The position numbers and the translations under genes are program-made. From contig JBOHLS010000003.1 of the NCBI GenBank assembly GCA_050729835.1, forward strand, positions 115,194 through 179,193: a stretch of 64,000 bases of DNA, written 5' to 3'. Shown here one piece after another: positions 44,581-53,389 of this stretch; the first letter of the stretch is position 1; each line of letters opens with the position of its first letter. The DNA comes from REEB95 sp050729835. GTDB taxonomy: Bacteria; Pseudomonadota; Alphaproteobacteria; ATCC43930; CGMCC-115725. Under the pieces are notes generated by a model that was not told the DNA's origin, did not search any database, and worked only from the letters and a program-made list of their open reading frames with translations.

Positions 44581-46413
44581 TCAGGCGCTGGACAGCGGTT
44601 GGGTCGCGGCCTCGAACCAACCCGCGGTTTCCTTGTCCAGAAGCGACGCCAGCTCGGCGCGGATGCGGGCGTGGTAGGCGTCGATCCAGGCGGTCTCGGC
44701 TGGATCAAGCAGCGCGGGCTCGATCAGCGCGCGATCGAACGGCGCCAGCGTCAGCGTCTCGAAGCCGAGCATCGCCTTGCCGTTGGCGGCGGCGCCGTCG
44801 ACCACCATCACCGCAACCAGATTCTCGATGCGGATGCCGTAGGCGCCGGTCTTGTAGTAGCCCGGCTCGTCCGAGACGATCATGCCGGGCAGCAACGCTT
44901 GCGCGTTGGGCGTCTTCGAGATGCGCTGCGGGCCCTCGTGAACGCCGAGATAGGAGCCGACGCCGTGACCGGTGCCGTGGTCGTAGTCCAGTCCGGCATC
45001 CCAAAGCGATTTCCGCGCCAGCGCATCAAGCTGCGAGCCGGTGGTGCCTTGCGGAAAGCGGCACGCGGCCAGCGCGATATGGCCCTTGAGCACGCGGGTG
45101 AAGCGGTCGCGCATCTCGGCCGAAGGCCAGCCGATGGCGACGGTGCGCGTCACGTCGGTGGTGCCGTCAAGATACTGCGCGCCGGAATCGACGAGATAGA
45201 GCGTGCCGGGCTCGAGCCGCCGTTCGCTGGTCGGCGAGGCGCGATAATGTACGATCGCGCCGTTGGCGCCGGCACCGGAGATCGTCGGGAAGCTCAAGCC
45301 CTTGAAATGCTCGCCGCCGGCGCGGAACTGCTCCAGCCGGTCGGAGGCGGCGATTTCCGTGAGCTTGCCGCCGGCCGCCGCGTGCGCCAGCCAGGCCAGG
45401 AACCGGGTCAGCGCCGCGCCGTCGCGCCGATGCGCGCGGCGCGTGCCGGCAAGCTCGGCGGCGTTCTTGCACGCCTTGGGCAGCTGGCAGGGATCGGCAC
45501 CGCGCCGGATGGATGCGCCGGCCTTGACTAAACGATCGAAGATCCACGCCGCGCCGGTCGTGGGATCGGCGAGCACGCGCCGCTTGCCACGGCCCAGCGT
45601 GTCGAGCGCCGCGCCCAACTCGCCCGGCCCAGCACAGCGCACGGCCTTGCCCAGATGCCGCGTCAACCCGGGCGAGAGCTTGCGCCGGTCGATGAACAGG
45701 TCGACCGACGCATCGGCGCGCAGGATCGCGAACGATAGGGGCAGCGGCGAGTAGCCGACATCGCTGCCGCGGATATTGAGCAGCCACGCGATCGAATCGG
45801 GCGCGGTCAGCACCGCGGCGTCGAGCTTGTCGGCGACCAAGCGTTGCGCCAGCTCGCGACGTTTGTCGTCGCTGCTTTTGCCGGCGAATTCGAGCAGATG
45901 CGGCACCGCCGGCGTTGTCGGCGGCGCCGGCCGATCGCGCCAGATTTCGTCGAGCGGATTGGCGGCGAGCGGCGCGAGCTGGCCGCCGACGCGGCCGCAG
46001 GCGGCGCGATAGCGCTCGACCTCGCCCGGTGTCAGCAGCCAGGAATCGTAGGCGAGCGTCTCGCCAGCTTCCAGGTTGGCGGCGATCCAATCGGCCGCCG
46101 GTTGTTCGATCAGGTGACGACGCTCGTAGAGCGCGCCGTCGACCTGCGCCTCGGCCTGGAGGGTGTAGCGGCCGTCGGCGAACACCGCCGCCTTGTTGCG
46201 CAGCACGACCGCGAGCCCAGCCGAGCCGGTGAAGCCGGTGAGCCATGCCAGTCGCGCGGCCGATTCCGGCACATATTCGCCCTGGTGCTCGTCGGCGCGC
46301 GGCACGATGAAGCCGGCGACGCCCTGGCGCGCGAGTTCGGCGCGTAGCCGCGCGAGCTTTTCGGCGCTGGTTTCCTGGTCCGGCATCTCGCGGTTGATAT
46401 GACGCGCATCCAT
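44581..46413 (-). CDS. pepP: Xaa-Pro aminopeptidase (M24B, aminopeptidase P)
   Basis: Cytoplasmic peptidase removing N-terminal residues before proline. From ATG 46413 the product is 610 residues, the long three-domain form: two creatinase-like N-terminal domains (about 15-310) and a pita-bread catalytic domain. The metal ligands are visible as the two aspartates in VDSGAQYLDGTTDVTRT, the histidine in GTGHGVGSYLGVHEG, and the glutamates in VSDEPGYY and GIRIENL. No ribosome site is obvious; ATG 46386 is a possible shorter start. It lies 39 bases before the dioxygenase-like gene on the same strand. Confidence 0.93.
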   Translation of the reverse strand: MDARHINREMPDQETSAEKLARLRAELARQGVAGFIVPRADEHQGEYVPESAARLAWLTGFTGSAGLAVVLRNKAAVFADGRYTLQAEAQVDGALYERRHLIEQPAADWIAANLEAGETLAYDSWLLTPGEVERYRAACGRVGGQLAPLAANPLDEIWRDRPAPPTTPAVPHLLEFAGKSSDDKRRELAQRLVADKLDAAVLTAPDSIAWLLNIRGSDVGYSPLPLSFAILRADASVDLFIDRRKLSPGLTRHLGKAVRCAGPGELGAALDTLGRGKRRVLADPTTGAAWIFDRLVKAGASIRRGADPCQLPKACKNAAELAGTRRAHRRDGAALTRFLAWLAHAAAGGKLTEIAASDRLEQFRAGGEHFKGLSFPTISGAGANGAIVHYRASPTSERRLEPGTLYLVDSGAQYLDGTTDVTRTVAIGWPSAEMRDRFTRVLKGHIALAACRFPQGTTGSQLDALARKSLWDAGLDYDHGTGHGVGSYLGVHEGPQRISKTPNAQALLPGMIVSDEPGYYKTGAYGIRIENLVAVMVVDGAAANGKAMLGFETLTLAPFDRALIEPALLDPAETAWIDAYHARIRAELASLLDKETAGWFEAATQPLSSA

Positions 46414-46492
46414 GCGGCGGAGAATAGCAAATCGGCCCTGATTAACCTTTCCCGCACGCTGTGATGCATGAGCTATGGGCCTGGTATGCCAA

Positions 46493-46536
46493 TATTGCAC
46501 TGCACAATAGGTCAATATATATTATCTTTTGTGCAG
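46493..46536 (+). promoter_or_regulatory. DUF1127 promoter with nested inverted repeats
   Basis: TTGCAC (46495-46500) and TATATT (46518-46523) are 17 bases apart in AT-rich DNA before the DUF1127 gene. TATTG-N7-CAATA (46493-46509) overlaps the -35. A second repeat, CTGCACAA (46500-46507) with TTGTGCAG (46529-46536), spans the -10. Both look like operator sites; the binding protein is unknown. Confidence 0.5.
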
Positions 46537-46569
46537 CGCATTAAACCTGTCATCTAAAGGGAATAAGCC

Positions 46570-46788
46570 ATGTCGAGCCTCATCAACCAAGCCTTCCGCG
46601 CTCTCATCGAGCGTTATGCCGCGTGGCGCCAGCGCCAGCAGGCCTATGCCGAACTGGCCCAACTCGACGACCGCTCGCTCGCCGATATCGGCATCAACCG
46701 TGCCGAGATCCCCTACGTGCTGAGCCACCCGCGGCCGTCGCGCGCGCCGGCCTGGGTAAAGCCCGGTCGCACCTCGCACGCCCACTAG
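46570..46788 (+). CDS. DUF1127 (YjiS-like) small protein
   Basis: A 72-residue basic protein. The DUF1127 core is clear: RYAAWRQRQQAYAELAQLDDRSLADIGINRAEI (written here only as family pattern, residues 15-47), in which L-DDR-L-DIG-R is the conserved part. Members are short, often Arg-rich proteins; some are reported to bind RNA or influence phosphate/stress responses, but no common function is settled. AAAGGGA stands just before the ATG. It has its own operator-bearing promoter and no co-directional partner closer than the CDF gene, 80 bases on. Confidence 0.9.
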   Translation: MSSLINQAFRALIERYAAWRQRQQAYAELAQLDDRSLADIGINRAEIPYVLSHPRPSRAPAWVKPGRTSHAH

Positions 46789-46868
46789 CGCGGCGCGCTA
46801 ACCGCCGCGACTCGGGACGGCCGCGCCGGTCCCTCGCCTTGCCTCCTGATCGGGGGCACAGTAGGGCG

Positions 46869-47792
46869 ATGGGCCATGCACACGCCCCGCATCATCACGC
46901 CCAACACGGCGCCGCCGGCAACGCGGCGCCGTTTGCGCTTGCTGTCGCGTTCAACCTCGCCTTCGTAGCATGCGAGACGGTCTTTGGCCTGATTAGCGGC
47001 TCGATGGCGCTGCTCGCCGACGCCGGCCACAATTTCGGCGACGCCTTGGGTCTTGGAGCGGCCTTCGTCGCGACGGAGCTGGCGCGGCGCGCGCCGAGCC
47101 ACCGCTTCACCTATGGGCTCGGCAGCTCGTCGATCCTCGCCGCGCTGCTTAACGCCATCATCCTGCTGATCGCGGTCGGCGCGATCGCCGCCGAGGCGAT
47201 CCGGCACCTGATCGCGCCCGCGCCGGTCGCCGGCAGCATGGTCATCGTAGTCGCTCTCGCTGGCGTCGTGATCAATGGCGCCGTCGCCTTGCTGCTATCG
47301 CGTGCCGGCCACCAACACGATCTCAACGTCAAGACTGCCCTCGTCCATGCGCTGAGCGACGCCGGAGTGAGTCTCGGCGTCGCGGCTTCGGGCGTGCTGG
47401 TCGTCGCCACCGGCTGGCTGCGGCTCGACCCGGCGGTCAGCCTCGTCATCGCCGCGATCATCGTCATCGGCACCTGGCGACTGCTGCAACGCAACCTCGC
47501 CATGGCGCTGCACGCCGTGCCGCACCAGATCGACCCAGCCGCGGTGCGTGCCCAGCTCGCCGCCGTGCCCGGCGTCACCGCGGTGCACGACCTGCACATC
47601 TGGCCGATGAGCACGACCGAAACCGCGCTGACCGTCCATCTCGTCATGCCCGCCGGCCATCCCGGCGACGCCGCCCTGGTCGAGCTGATCGGCGAACTCG
47701 ACCGCCGCTTCGCCATCGGCCACGCGACCATCCAGATCGAGACCGGCGACGGTGAGCTGGTCTGCCCGCTGGTGTCGGAGCGCGTCGTCTAA
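46869..47792 (+). CDS. Cation diffusion facilitator (zinc/cobalt/cadmium exporter, ZitB/CzcD type)
   Basis: Proton-driven exporter of divalent metal from the cytoplasm. The 307-residue product begins with a His-rich tail (GHAHAPHHHAQH) and has six membrane helices. The intramembrane site is His54/Asp58 (DAGHNFGDALG) with His160/Asp164 (HALSDAG); the HDHD set indicates zinc-type selectivity. A C-terminal ferredoxin-like domain follows (VTAVHDLHIWPMS). Start ATG 46869. Its stop codon overlaps the uppP stop codon on the other strand. Confidence 0.93.
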   Translation: MGHAHAPHHHAQHGAAGNAAPFALAVAFNLAFVACETVFGLISGSMALLADAGHNFGDALGLGAAFVATELARRAPSHRFTYGLGSSSILAALLNAIILLIAVGAIAAEAIRHLIAPAPVAGSMVIVVALAGVVINGAVALLLSRAGHQHDLNVKTALVHALSDAGVSLGVAASGVLVVATGWLRLDPAVSLVIAAIIVIGTWRLLQRNLAMALHAVPHQIDPAAVRAQLAAVPGVTAVHDLHIWPMSTTETALTVHLVMPAGHPGDAALVELIGELDRRFAIGHATIQIETGDGELVCPLVSERVV

Positions 47793-48625
47793 AGTACGAA
47801 GAGCAGCAGCGCCAGCGACACGGCGCCGAAGGTCCAGCAGTACCAGGCGAAGGGATCGAGCGCCTCGAAGTCGTGCCGCTTGAAGTAGCGCATCAGGAAA
47901 ACGATGCTGAGGAACGCGGTGACGCCAGCGATCGCGCCGGCGATCCAGGCCACTAGGTCGAAGCCGCCGCCGGCATGGAGCAGCTTGGGCACCTCGAGCA
48001 CGGCGGCGCCGGCGATCACCGGCGTCGCGATCAGGAACGAGAAGCGCGCCGAGTCCTCGTGATGCAGGCCGGCCAGCAGGCCGCCGACCATGGTCGCGCC
48101 CGAGCGCGAGATGCCCGGAATCAGCGCGGTCGACTGCCACAGCCCGATGAAGAAGGCGTCGCGCCAGCGCATGGTTTCGAGCTTGCGTCCGCAATGGCCG
48201 GCGCGGCGCAGCCGCTCGCCGAAGAACAAGAGGCCGCCATTGACGATCAAGAACACCGAAGCCACCACCGGCGTGCCGAACAGGGTGCGAAAGAATTTCT
48301 CCAGCGCGAAGCCCAGGATCACCGCCGGGATCGTCGCCACCACGATGAGGCTGAGCAGGCGCCGCCGGCCCGGCCGATCCGTCCGCGAACCGAGACCGAA
48401 CACGGCAAGCGCCAGGCCGATCCAGTCGCGCCAGAAATAGGCCAGCAGCGCGGCGGCGGTGCCAACATGCAACACCACCAGGAAGGGCAGGAATTGCGGC
48501 GCCTGCTGGTCGATGTTCCAGCCGAAGAGATGCGGCAGCACGACCGCATGGCCGAGGCTCGAGACCGGAAACAGCTCGGTCAGGCCTTGCAGCACGGCCA
48601 TGACAAGGGCTTGCAGAAAAGTCAT
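47789..48625 (-). CDS. uppP: Undecaprenyl-diphosphatase UppP (BacA)
   Basis: UppP dephosphorylates undecaprenyl diphosphate after wall polymer transfer, returning the carrier that MraY uses. The 278-residue product has about eight membrane helices and both active-site motifs: the (E/Q)xxxE element Gln13-Glu17 followed by PVSSLGH at 20-26, and PGISRSGAT near 161-169. Overproduction in other bacteria gives bacitracin tolerance. Start ATG 48625, 13 bases after prmA, so uvrD-like helicase, prmA and uppP may form one transcript. Confidence 0.95.
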   Translation of the reverse strand: MTFLQALVMAVLQGLTELFPVSSLGHAVVLPHLFGWNIDQQAPQFLPFLVVLHVGTAAALLAYFWRDWIGLALAVFGLGSRTDRPGRRRLLSLIVVATIPAVILGFALEKFFRTLFGTPVVASVFLIVNGGLLFFGERLRRAGHCGRKLETMRWRDAFFIGLWQSTALIPGISRSGATMVGGLLAGLHHEDSARFSFLIATPVIAGAAVLEVPKLLHAGGGFDLVAWIAGAIAGVTAFLSIVFLMRYFKRHDFEALDPFAWYCWTFGAVSLALLLFVL

Positions 48626-48638
48626 CGGGGCTCGCTTA

Positions 48639-49541
48639 TCAAGTTTGCAGGATCGGGAAATTCGCCGGCACGCGGCGGCCACGCGTCAGAATCAGGGTCC
48701 GCCAGCCGCCCACATCAATCCGCGCCGCAAGGCGCAGCCCGGCAGCGCGATGCGCCGCCAGCACCAGCGCCTCCTGGCGCGGCAGCAGGCCGGCGAGGAC
48801 GGCAATGCCGCGTGCGGCCAGGGCGCGACCGAGATCGCGGGCGAGCAGCGCCAGCGGTCGCGCCAGGATGTTGGCCAACACGAGATCGAACGGCGCCCGG
48901 CGGGCCAGCACGCGCCGGCGATAGCCGCTGGCGCGAACCGGCCCGACGCCGGCACCGACGCCGTTGCGCGCCGCGTTGACGCCGGCGACGCGCACCGCCT
49001 CGGCCTCGATATCGACCGCCAGCACGCGACCTCGGAAACGCTTGGCGGCGGCGATCGCCAGGATGCCGGTGCCGGTGCCCATATCGAGGACGCGACGCGG
49101 CCGTGCGAGGCGCGACAGCGCCAGCAGGCAGCCCCGGGTCGAGCCGTGCTCACCGGTGCCGAAGGCGGTCGCGGCATCGATCAGCAGCGGAATGGCCCCG
49201 GCCGGCGGACGGCCGGCGAAATTGCCGCCATGCACGAAGAAGCGGCCGACGCGAAAGGGCGCGAAGCTCGCCTGGTTCTCGCTCAGCCAATCGCGCGGCG
49301 GCAGCCGCTCGACCGCCACCGCCAGCGCTTCGCCGCGACCGCTCCACGCCAGCGCCAACCGCGCCTCGATGGCGCCGCGCGCCGGCGGCGCGAGCGCGAG
49401 GCCTTCGACGCGCCAGCCGCCGTCCGGCTGCTCGAAGGCGCTGACCGCGCCGCAGGCCTCGTCGAGTGCCGCGGCGGCAGCAACGGCGCTTTCGGCATCG
49501 AGGACCTCGATGCTGACCCGCCAGAGCGCGCCGGCGCTCAC
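48639..49541 (-). CDS. prmA: Ribosomal protein L11 methyltransferase PrmA
   Basis: PrmA methylates ribosomal protein L11 with SAM. The 300-residue protein has an N-terminal substrate-recognition domain (about 1-115) and a C-terminal methyltransferase fold. The SAM motif LDMGTGTGILAIAA (about 152-165) and the catalytic-loop VLANILA are visible, as is the family segment AFGTGEHGSTRGCL. It starts at GTG 49541, overlapping the helicase stop by 4 bases. Confidence 0.92.
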   Translation of the reverse strand: MSAGALWRVSIEVLDAESAVAAAAALDEACGAVSAFEQPDGGWRVEGLALAPPARGAIEARLALAWSGRGEALAVAVERLPPRDWLSENQASFAPFRVGRFFVHGGNFAGRPPAGAIPLLIDAATAFGTGEHGSTRGCLLALSRLARPRRVLDMGTGTGILAIAAAKRFRGRVLAVDIEAEAVRVAGVNAARNGVGAGVGPVRASGYRRRVLARRAPFDLVLANILARPLALLARDLGRALAARGIAVLAGLLPRQEALVLAAHRAAGLRLAARIDVGGWRTLILTRGRRVPANFPILQT

Positions 49542-51784
49542 GCCTTCTCCACGAAGCTGTCCATCACCATCTTGTCGCCGGCCTGGTCAAAGGCGATCGC
49601 CAGCTTGCCGCCTTCGGATGCGCGCACCGTGCCGAGGCCGAACTTGCGGTGGAAGACGCGGTCGCCGGCGGCGAATTTGGCGCCGGTCCTGGGCGGCGGG
49701 AGTGGTGCATCGCGTCGCGCCTGCATCAGCAGCCGCGCCAGCTCGGGCCGGCGGCGTAAGAGCGGCGTCGGCTGCCAGTCCTCGTCGAGCCCGGCGGGCA
49801 CGAGGCCGGCGGCGGCCGGGTGCAGCCCAGGCTCGGCCTTCGTCTCGGTGTGGTCCTGGGGCAGGTCGGCGATGAAGCGAGAGGGCAACGTCGTCTGCCA
49901 CTGGCCATAGATGCGCCGGTTGGCGGCATAGGCGACATAGGCACGACGCCGCGCCCGCGTCAGTCCGACATAGGCGAGCCGCCGTTCCTCCTCCAGACCC
50001 TTCATGCCGTGCTCGTCGAGCGAGCGCTGGTTCGGGAATACCCCTTCCTCCCAGCCGGGCAGGAAGACGACGTCGAATTCGAGGCCCTTGGCGCTGTGCA
50101 GCGTCATCAGGCTGACCATGTCGCCGCCGCTCTGCTCGGCGTTCTCCATCACCAGACTGACGTGATCGAGGAAGCCGGCGAGATTCTCGAACTCGTCCAT
50201 CGCCGCGACCAGCTCCTTGAGGTTCTCGAGCCGGCCGGGCGCGTCGGGCGACTTGTCCGCCTGCCACATCGCGGTATAGCCGGATTCGTCGAGCACGATC
50301 TGCGCCAGCTCGGTATGCGGCACCGCCTGAACCAGGCCGCGCCAGCGCGCGAGATCCGTGAGAAATCCGCCGAGCGCCTTGCGTGCCGCCGGCTTGAGCT
50401 CGTCGGTGGCGATCAGCCGGGAAGCGGCATCGCCGAGCGCGATGCGTTCGCCACGGACCAGATGATGCAGTGCCTGGAGTGTCTGGGTGCCGATGCCGCG
50501 CCGCGGCGTGTTGACGACGCGTTCGAAGGCGAAATCGTCGTCCGGCTGATGCACGAGGCGCAGATAGGCAAGCGCGTCGCGTATTTCCTGCCGCTCATAG
50601 AAGCGCGGCCCGCCGACCACGCGATAGGCGAGGCCCATCTGGATGAAGCGCTCCTCGAACTCGCGCGTCTGGAAGCCGGCGCGCACCAGGATGGCGATCT
50701 GCGACAGCCGCTCGCCCTTGCGCTGCAAGCTCTCGATCTCGTCGCCGACCCAGCGCGCCTCCTCCTCGCCGTCCCACAAGCCGCGCAGCAGCACGCGCTC
50801 GCCCTCGTTGGCGGTGGTCCACAGCGTCTTACCGAGGCGGCCTTCGTTCTTGGCGATCAGCGCCGAGGCTGCCGCCAGGATATGCGGCGTCGAGCGGTAG
50901 TTCTGCTCGAGCCGGACGATCTGCGCACCGGGGAAATCCTTCTCGAAGCGCAGGATGTTGCCGATCTCGGCGCCGCGCCAGGAATAGATCGACTGGTCGT
51001 CGTCGCCGACGCAGCATAAATTCTTGTATTTCTGCGCCAACAGCCGCAGCCACAGATACTGCGCGACGTTGGTATCCTGGTACTCGTCGACCAGGATGTA
51101 GCGGAAGCGGTCCTGGTATTCGGCAGCGATCTCGGACCGTACCTGGAAGATGGTCAGGTTGTGCAGCAGCAGGTCGCCGAAATCGGCGGCATTCACGGTT
51201 TGCAGCCGCTCCTGGTACTGGCGGTAGATCTTGAGCGCGCGGCCATCGGCGAGCTCGCCCGGCTCGGTGACCTTGTCGGGCGCGAGGCCGCGATCCTTCC
51301 AACGCTCGATCGCGCCCAGGATGGCACGTGCCGGCCAGCGCTTCTCGTCGACGCCTTCGGCGGCCGCGACCTGCTTCACCAGGCGGAGCTGGTCGTTGCT
51401 GTCGAGGATGGTGAAGTTAGGTTTGAGGCCGACGATCTCGGCATGGCGGCGCAGGATGCGCGCGGCGATCGAATGGAAGGTGCCGAGCCACAAGCCCTCG
51501 GCGGCCTGGCCGATCAGCCGCTCCAGCCGCGCGCGCATCTCGAGCGCCGCCTTGTTGGTGAAGGTGACGGCGACGATCTGCGACGGCCAGGCGCGGCGGG
51601 TGGCGAGGATATGGGCGAGTCGCGCGGTCAGCACCCGGGTCTTGCCGGTGCCGGCGCCGGCCAACACCAGCACCGGCCCGTCCACCGCCTCGACGGCGCG
51701 GCGCTGGGCCTCGTTGAGCTCGGCGAGATAGGGCGGCAGGGCGGCGGCAAGGGGCGCGACAGGCGCCGATTCGGTCTCGGGCAT
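49538..51784 (-). CDS. uvrD: UvrD/PcrA/Rep-type superfamily 1 DNA helicase
   Basis: A 3'-to-5' helicase of the UvrD/PcrA group, used in nucleotide-excision and mismatch repair and in clearing replication blocks. The 748-residue product has Walker A AGAGTGKT at 42-49, motif II DEYQDTN, motif III GDDDQSIYSWRGA, motif IV EQNYRST and motif VI ARRRAYVAYA with the upstream LMTLHSAKGLEFD. The C-terminal Tudor-like domain (AGDRVFHRKFGLGTV) that binds RNA polymerase is present. Upstream on the same strand is a DHA2 exporter, 64 bases away. Confidence 0.94.
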   Translation of the reverse strand: MPETESAPVAPLAAALPPYLAELNEAQRRAVEAVDGPVLVLAGAGTGKTRVLTARLAHILATRRAWPSQIVAVTFTNKAALEMRARLERLIGQAAEGLWLGTFHSIAARILRRHAEIVGLKPNFTILDSNDQLRLVKQVAAAEGVDEKRWPARAILGAIERWKDRGLAPDKVTEPGELADGRALKIYRQYQERLQTVNAADFGDLLLHNLTIFQVRSEIAAEYQDRFRYILVDEYQDTNVAQYLWLRLLAQKYKNLCCVGDDDQSIYSWRGAEIGNILRFEKDFPGAQIVRLEQNYRSTPHILAAASALIAKNEGRLGKTLWTTANEGERVLLRGLWDGEEEARWVGDEIESLQRKGERLSQIAILVRAGFQTREFEERFIQMGLAYRVVGGPRFYERQEIRDALAYLRLVHQPDDDFAFERVVNTPRRGIGTQTLQALHHLVRGERIALGDAASRLIATDELKPAARKALGGFLTDLARWRGLVQAVPHTELAQIVLDESGYTAMWQADKSPDAPGRLENLKELVAAMDEFENLAGFLDHVSLVMENAEQSGGDMVSLMTLHSAKGLEFDVVFLPGWEEGVFPNQRSLDEHGMKGLEEERRLAYVGLTRARRRAYVAYAANRRIYGQWQTTLPSRFIADLPQDHTETKAEPGLHPAAAGLVPAGLDEDWQPTPLLRRRPELARLLMQARRDAPLPPPRTGAKFAAGDRVFHRKFGLGTVRASEGGKLAIAFDQAGDKMVMDSFVEKA

Positions 51785-51848
51785 GGGGTTCTATAGCACG
51801 GCGGCGCGTCCCGGCGATAAGCGCCCAACCGCAAGGCTGCGAGTCGTC

Positions 51849-53276
51849 TCAGGCGCTGCTCGGCTCGACATCGATCGCCTCGACGGCGCGGCGATGGCCG
51901 CTGATCTCGGACCCCGCCGTCGGGTGGAGGCGCAAAAAGATCACAACCGCCGCGAGCGAGACCAGGCCGGCGAGGACGAAGGCGGCGTGGAAATCGCCGA
52001 CCGTCAGCGTGCCGCTCCAATGCCGCGCGACCTGGAGTATGAGGGCGCCGAAGGCGACGCCCAGCCCGTTCGACAGCTGCTGCATCATGCTGGCGGCGCT
52101 GGTCGCGGCGCTCATCCGGCCGGCGCCGATCTCGGCATAGGCGACGGTGTTGAGGCTGGTGTATTGCAGCGAGCGGAAGAAGCCGCTGAGCAGCAGCGCG
52201 CCGAGGATGACGGCATAGGGCGTCGTCGGCCAGAACAAGGCGCACAGCATGATCGAAGCACCGCTGACGATGCCGTTGCCGATCAGCACGCGGCGGAAGC
52301 CGAAGCGGCGCAGGATCGGCCGCGCCACCATCTTCATGGTGAACGAGCCCATCGCCGCGGCGCAGGTCAGCAGGCCCGAGGTGAACGCGGTCGCGCCGAA
52401 TCCCACCTGAAGCATGATCGGCAGCAGGAACGGCAGCGTGCCGGAGCCGATGCGGAAGATCGAGCCGCCGACGATGCTGATGCAATAAGTCGGCACGCGC
52501 AGCAGCGACAGGTCGATCAGCGGATGCGGATGGCGCAAGGCGTGCCAGACGGTGATTGCGCCGAGTAGGACGCTGGCCGCCAGCATGGCGACGATCACGT
52601 CGGCGGCAATCAAGGGCCGGCCGATGAGATCGAGGCCATAGACCAGGCCGGCCAGCGCGCCGCCGCTGGACAGAAAACCGAACCAGTCGAGATCGGGCGT
52701 CGATTCTTCGCGGGTGTTGTCGATCAGCAGCGTGACCAGCACCATGCCGAGAATGCCGATCGGCACGTTGAGGAAGAAGATCCAGCGCCAGCTCGCATAG
52801 GTGGTGATGAAGCCGCCGACCGGCGGCCCGAGCACCGGGCCCAGCAGCGCCGGCACGGTGAGATAGGCCATGGCGCGGACCAGCTCGGGCTTCGATACGC
52901 TGCGCAGCAGGATGAGCCGGCCAACCGGCACCATCATCGCGCCGCCGATGCCCTGGACGACGCGCGCGCCGGCAAGCTCGAGCAGGTTGTGCGTCAGGCC
53001 GCAGAGGATCGAGCCGACGGTGAACACGGCGATGGCGGCGCGGAACACGGTGCGCGCGCCGAAGCGGTCGGCGACCCAGCCGCTGATCGGGATGAAAATG
53101 GCCAGGCTGATCATATAGACCGTCACGCCGAGGCTGAGCCGCGCCGGTGTGTCGCCGAAGGAGGTCGCCATGGTCGGCAGCGCGGTGGTGATCACCGTGC
53201 CGTCGAGGCTTTCCATGAACAGGCCGCAGGCGACGATCAGCGCGACGACCATCGGGCGGGTGACGGAGCCGAACAT
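51849..53276 (-). CDS. MFS transporter, DHA2 (EmrB/QacA-like) multidrug exporter
   Basis: A proton-coupled exporter of the 14-helix DHA2 group. The 475-residue product shows the conserved helix-1 segment FMESLDGTVITTALPTMA, motif A GWVADRFGARTVFR between helices 2 and 3, and motif C GPVLGPPVGGFI in helix 5. No periplasmic adaptor (EmrA) gene is adjacent, so it probably works alone. Start ATG 53276 is preferred; the open frame reaches 53342 through an Arg-rich extension. The substrate is unknown. Confidence 0.9.
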   Translation of the reverse strand: MFGSVTRPMVVALIVACGLFMESLDGTVITTALPTMATSFGDTPARLSLGVTVYMISLAIFIPISGWVADRFGARTVFRAAIAVFTVGSILCGLTHNLLELAGARVVQGIGGAMMVPVGRLILLRSVSKPELVRAMAYLTVPALLGPVLGPPVGGFITTYASWRWIFFLNVPIGILGMVLVTLLIDNTREESTPDLDWFGFLSSGGALAGLVYGLDLIGRPLIAADVIVAMLAASVLLGAITVWHALRHPHPLIDLSLLRVPTYCISIVGGSIFRIGSGTLPFLLPIMLQVGFGATAFTSGLLTCAAAMGSFTMKMVARPILRRFGFRRVLIGNGIVSGASIMLCALFWPTTPYAVILGALLLSGFFRSLQYTSLNTVAYAEIGAGRMSAATSAASMMQQLSNGLGVAFGALILQVARHWSGTLTVGDFHAAFVLAGLVSLAAVVIFLRLHPTAGSEISGHRRAVEAIDVEPSSA

Positions 53277-53389
53277 GGGCGCGATGCTACCCGAGCGCGG
53301 CCGCCGCCGCCGCCGGTCTTTGCGGATGGCGGCCATTCGCAACGGCTTTGTGGTATGGCCGAGGCGACTCGCGTATATCTCGCTGGCGC

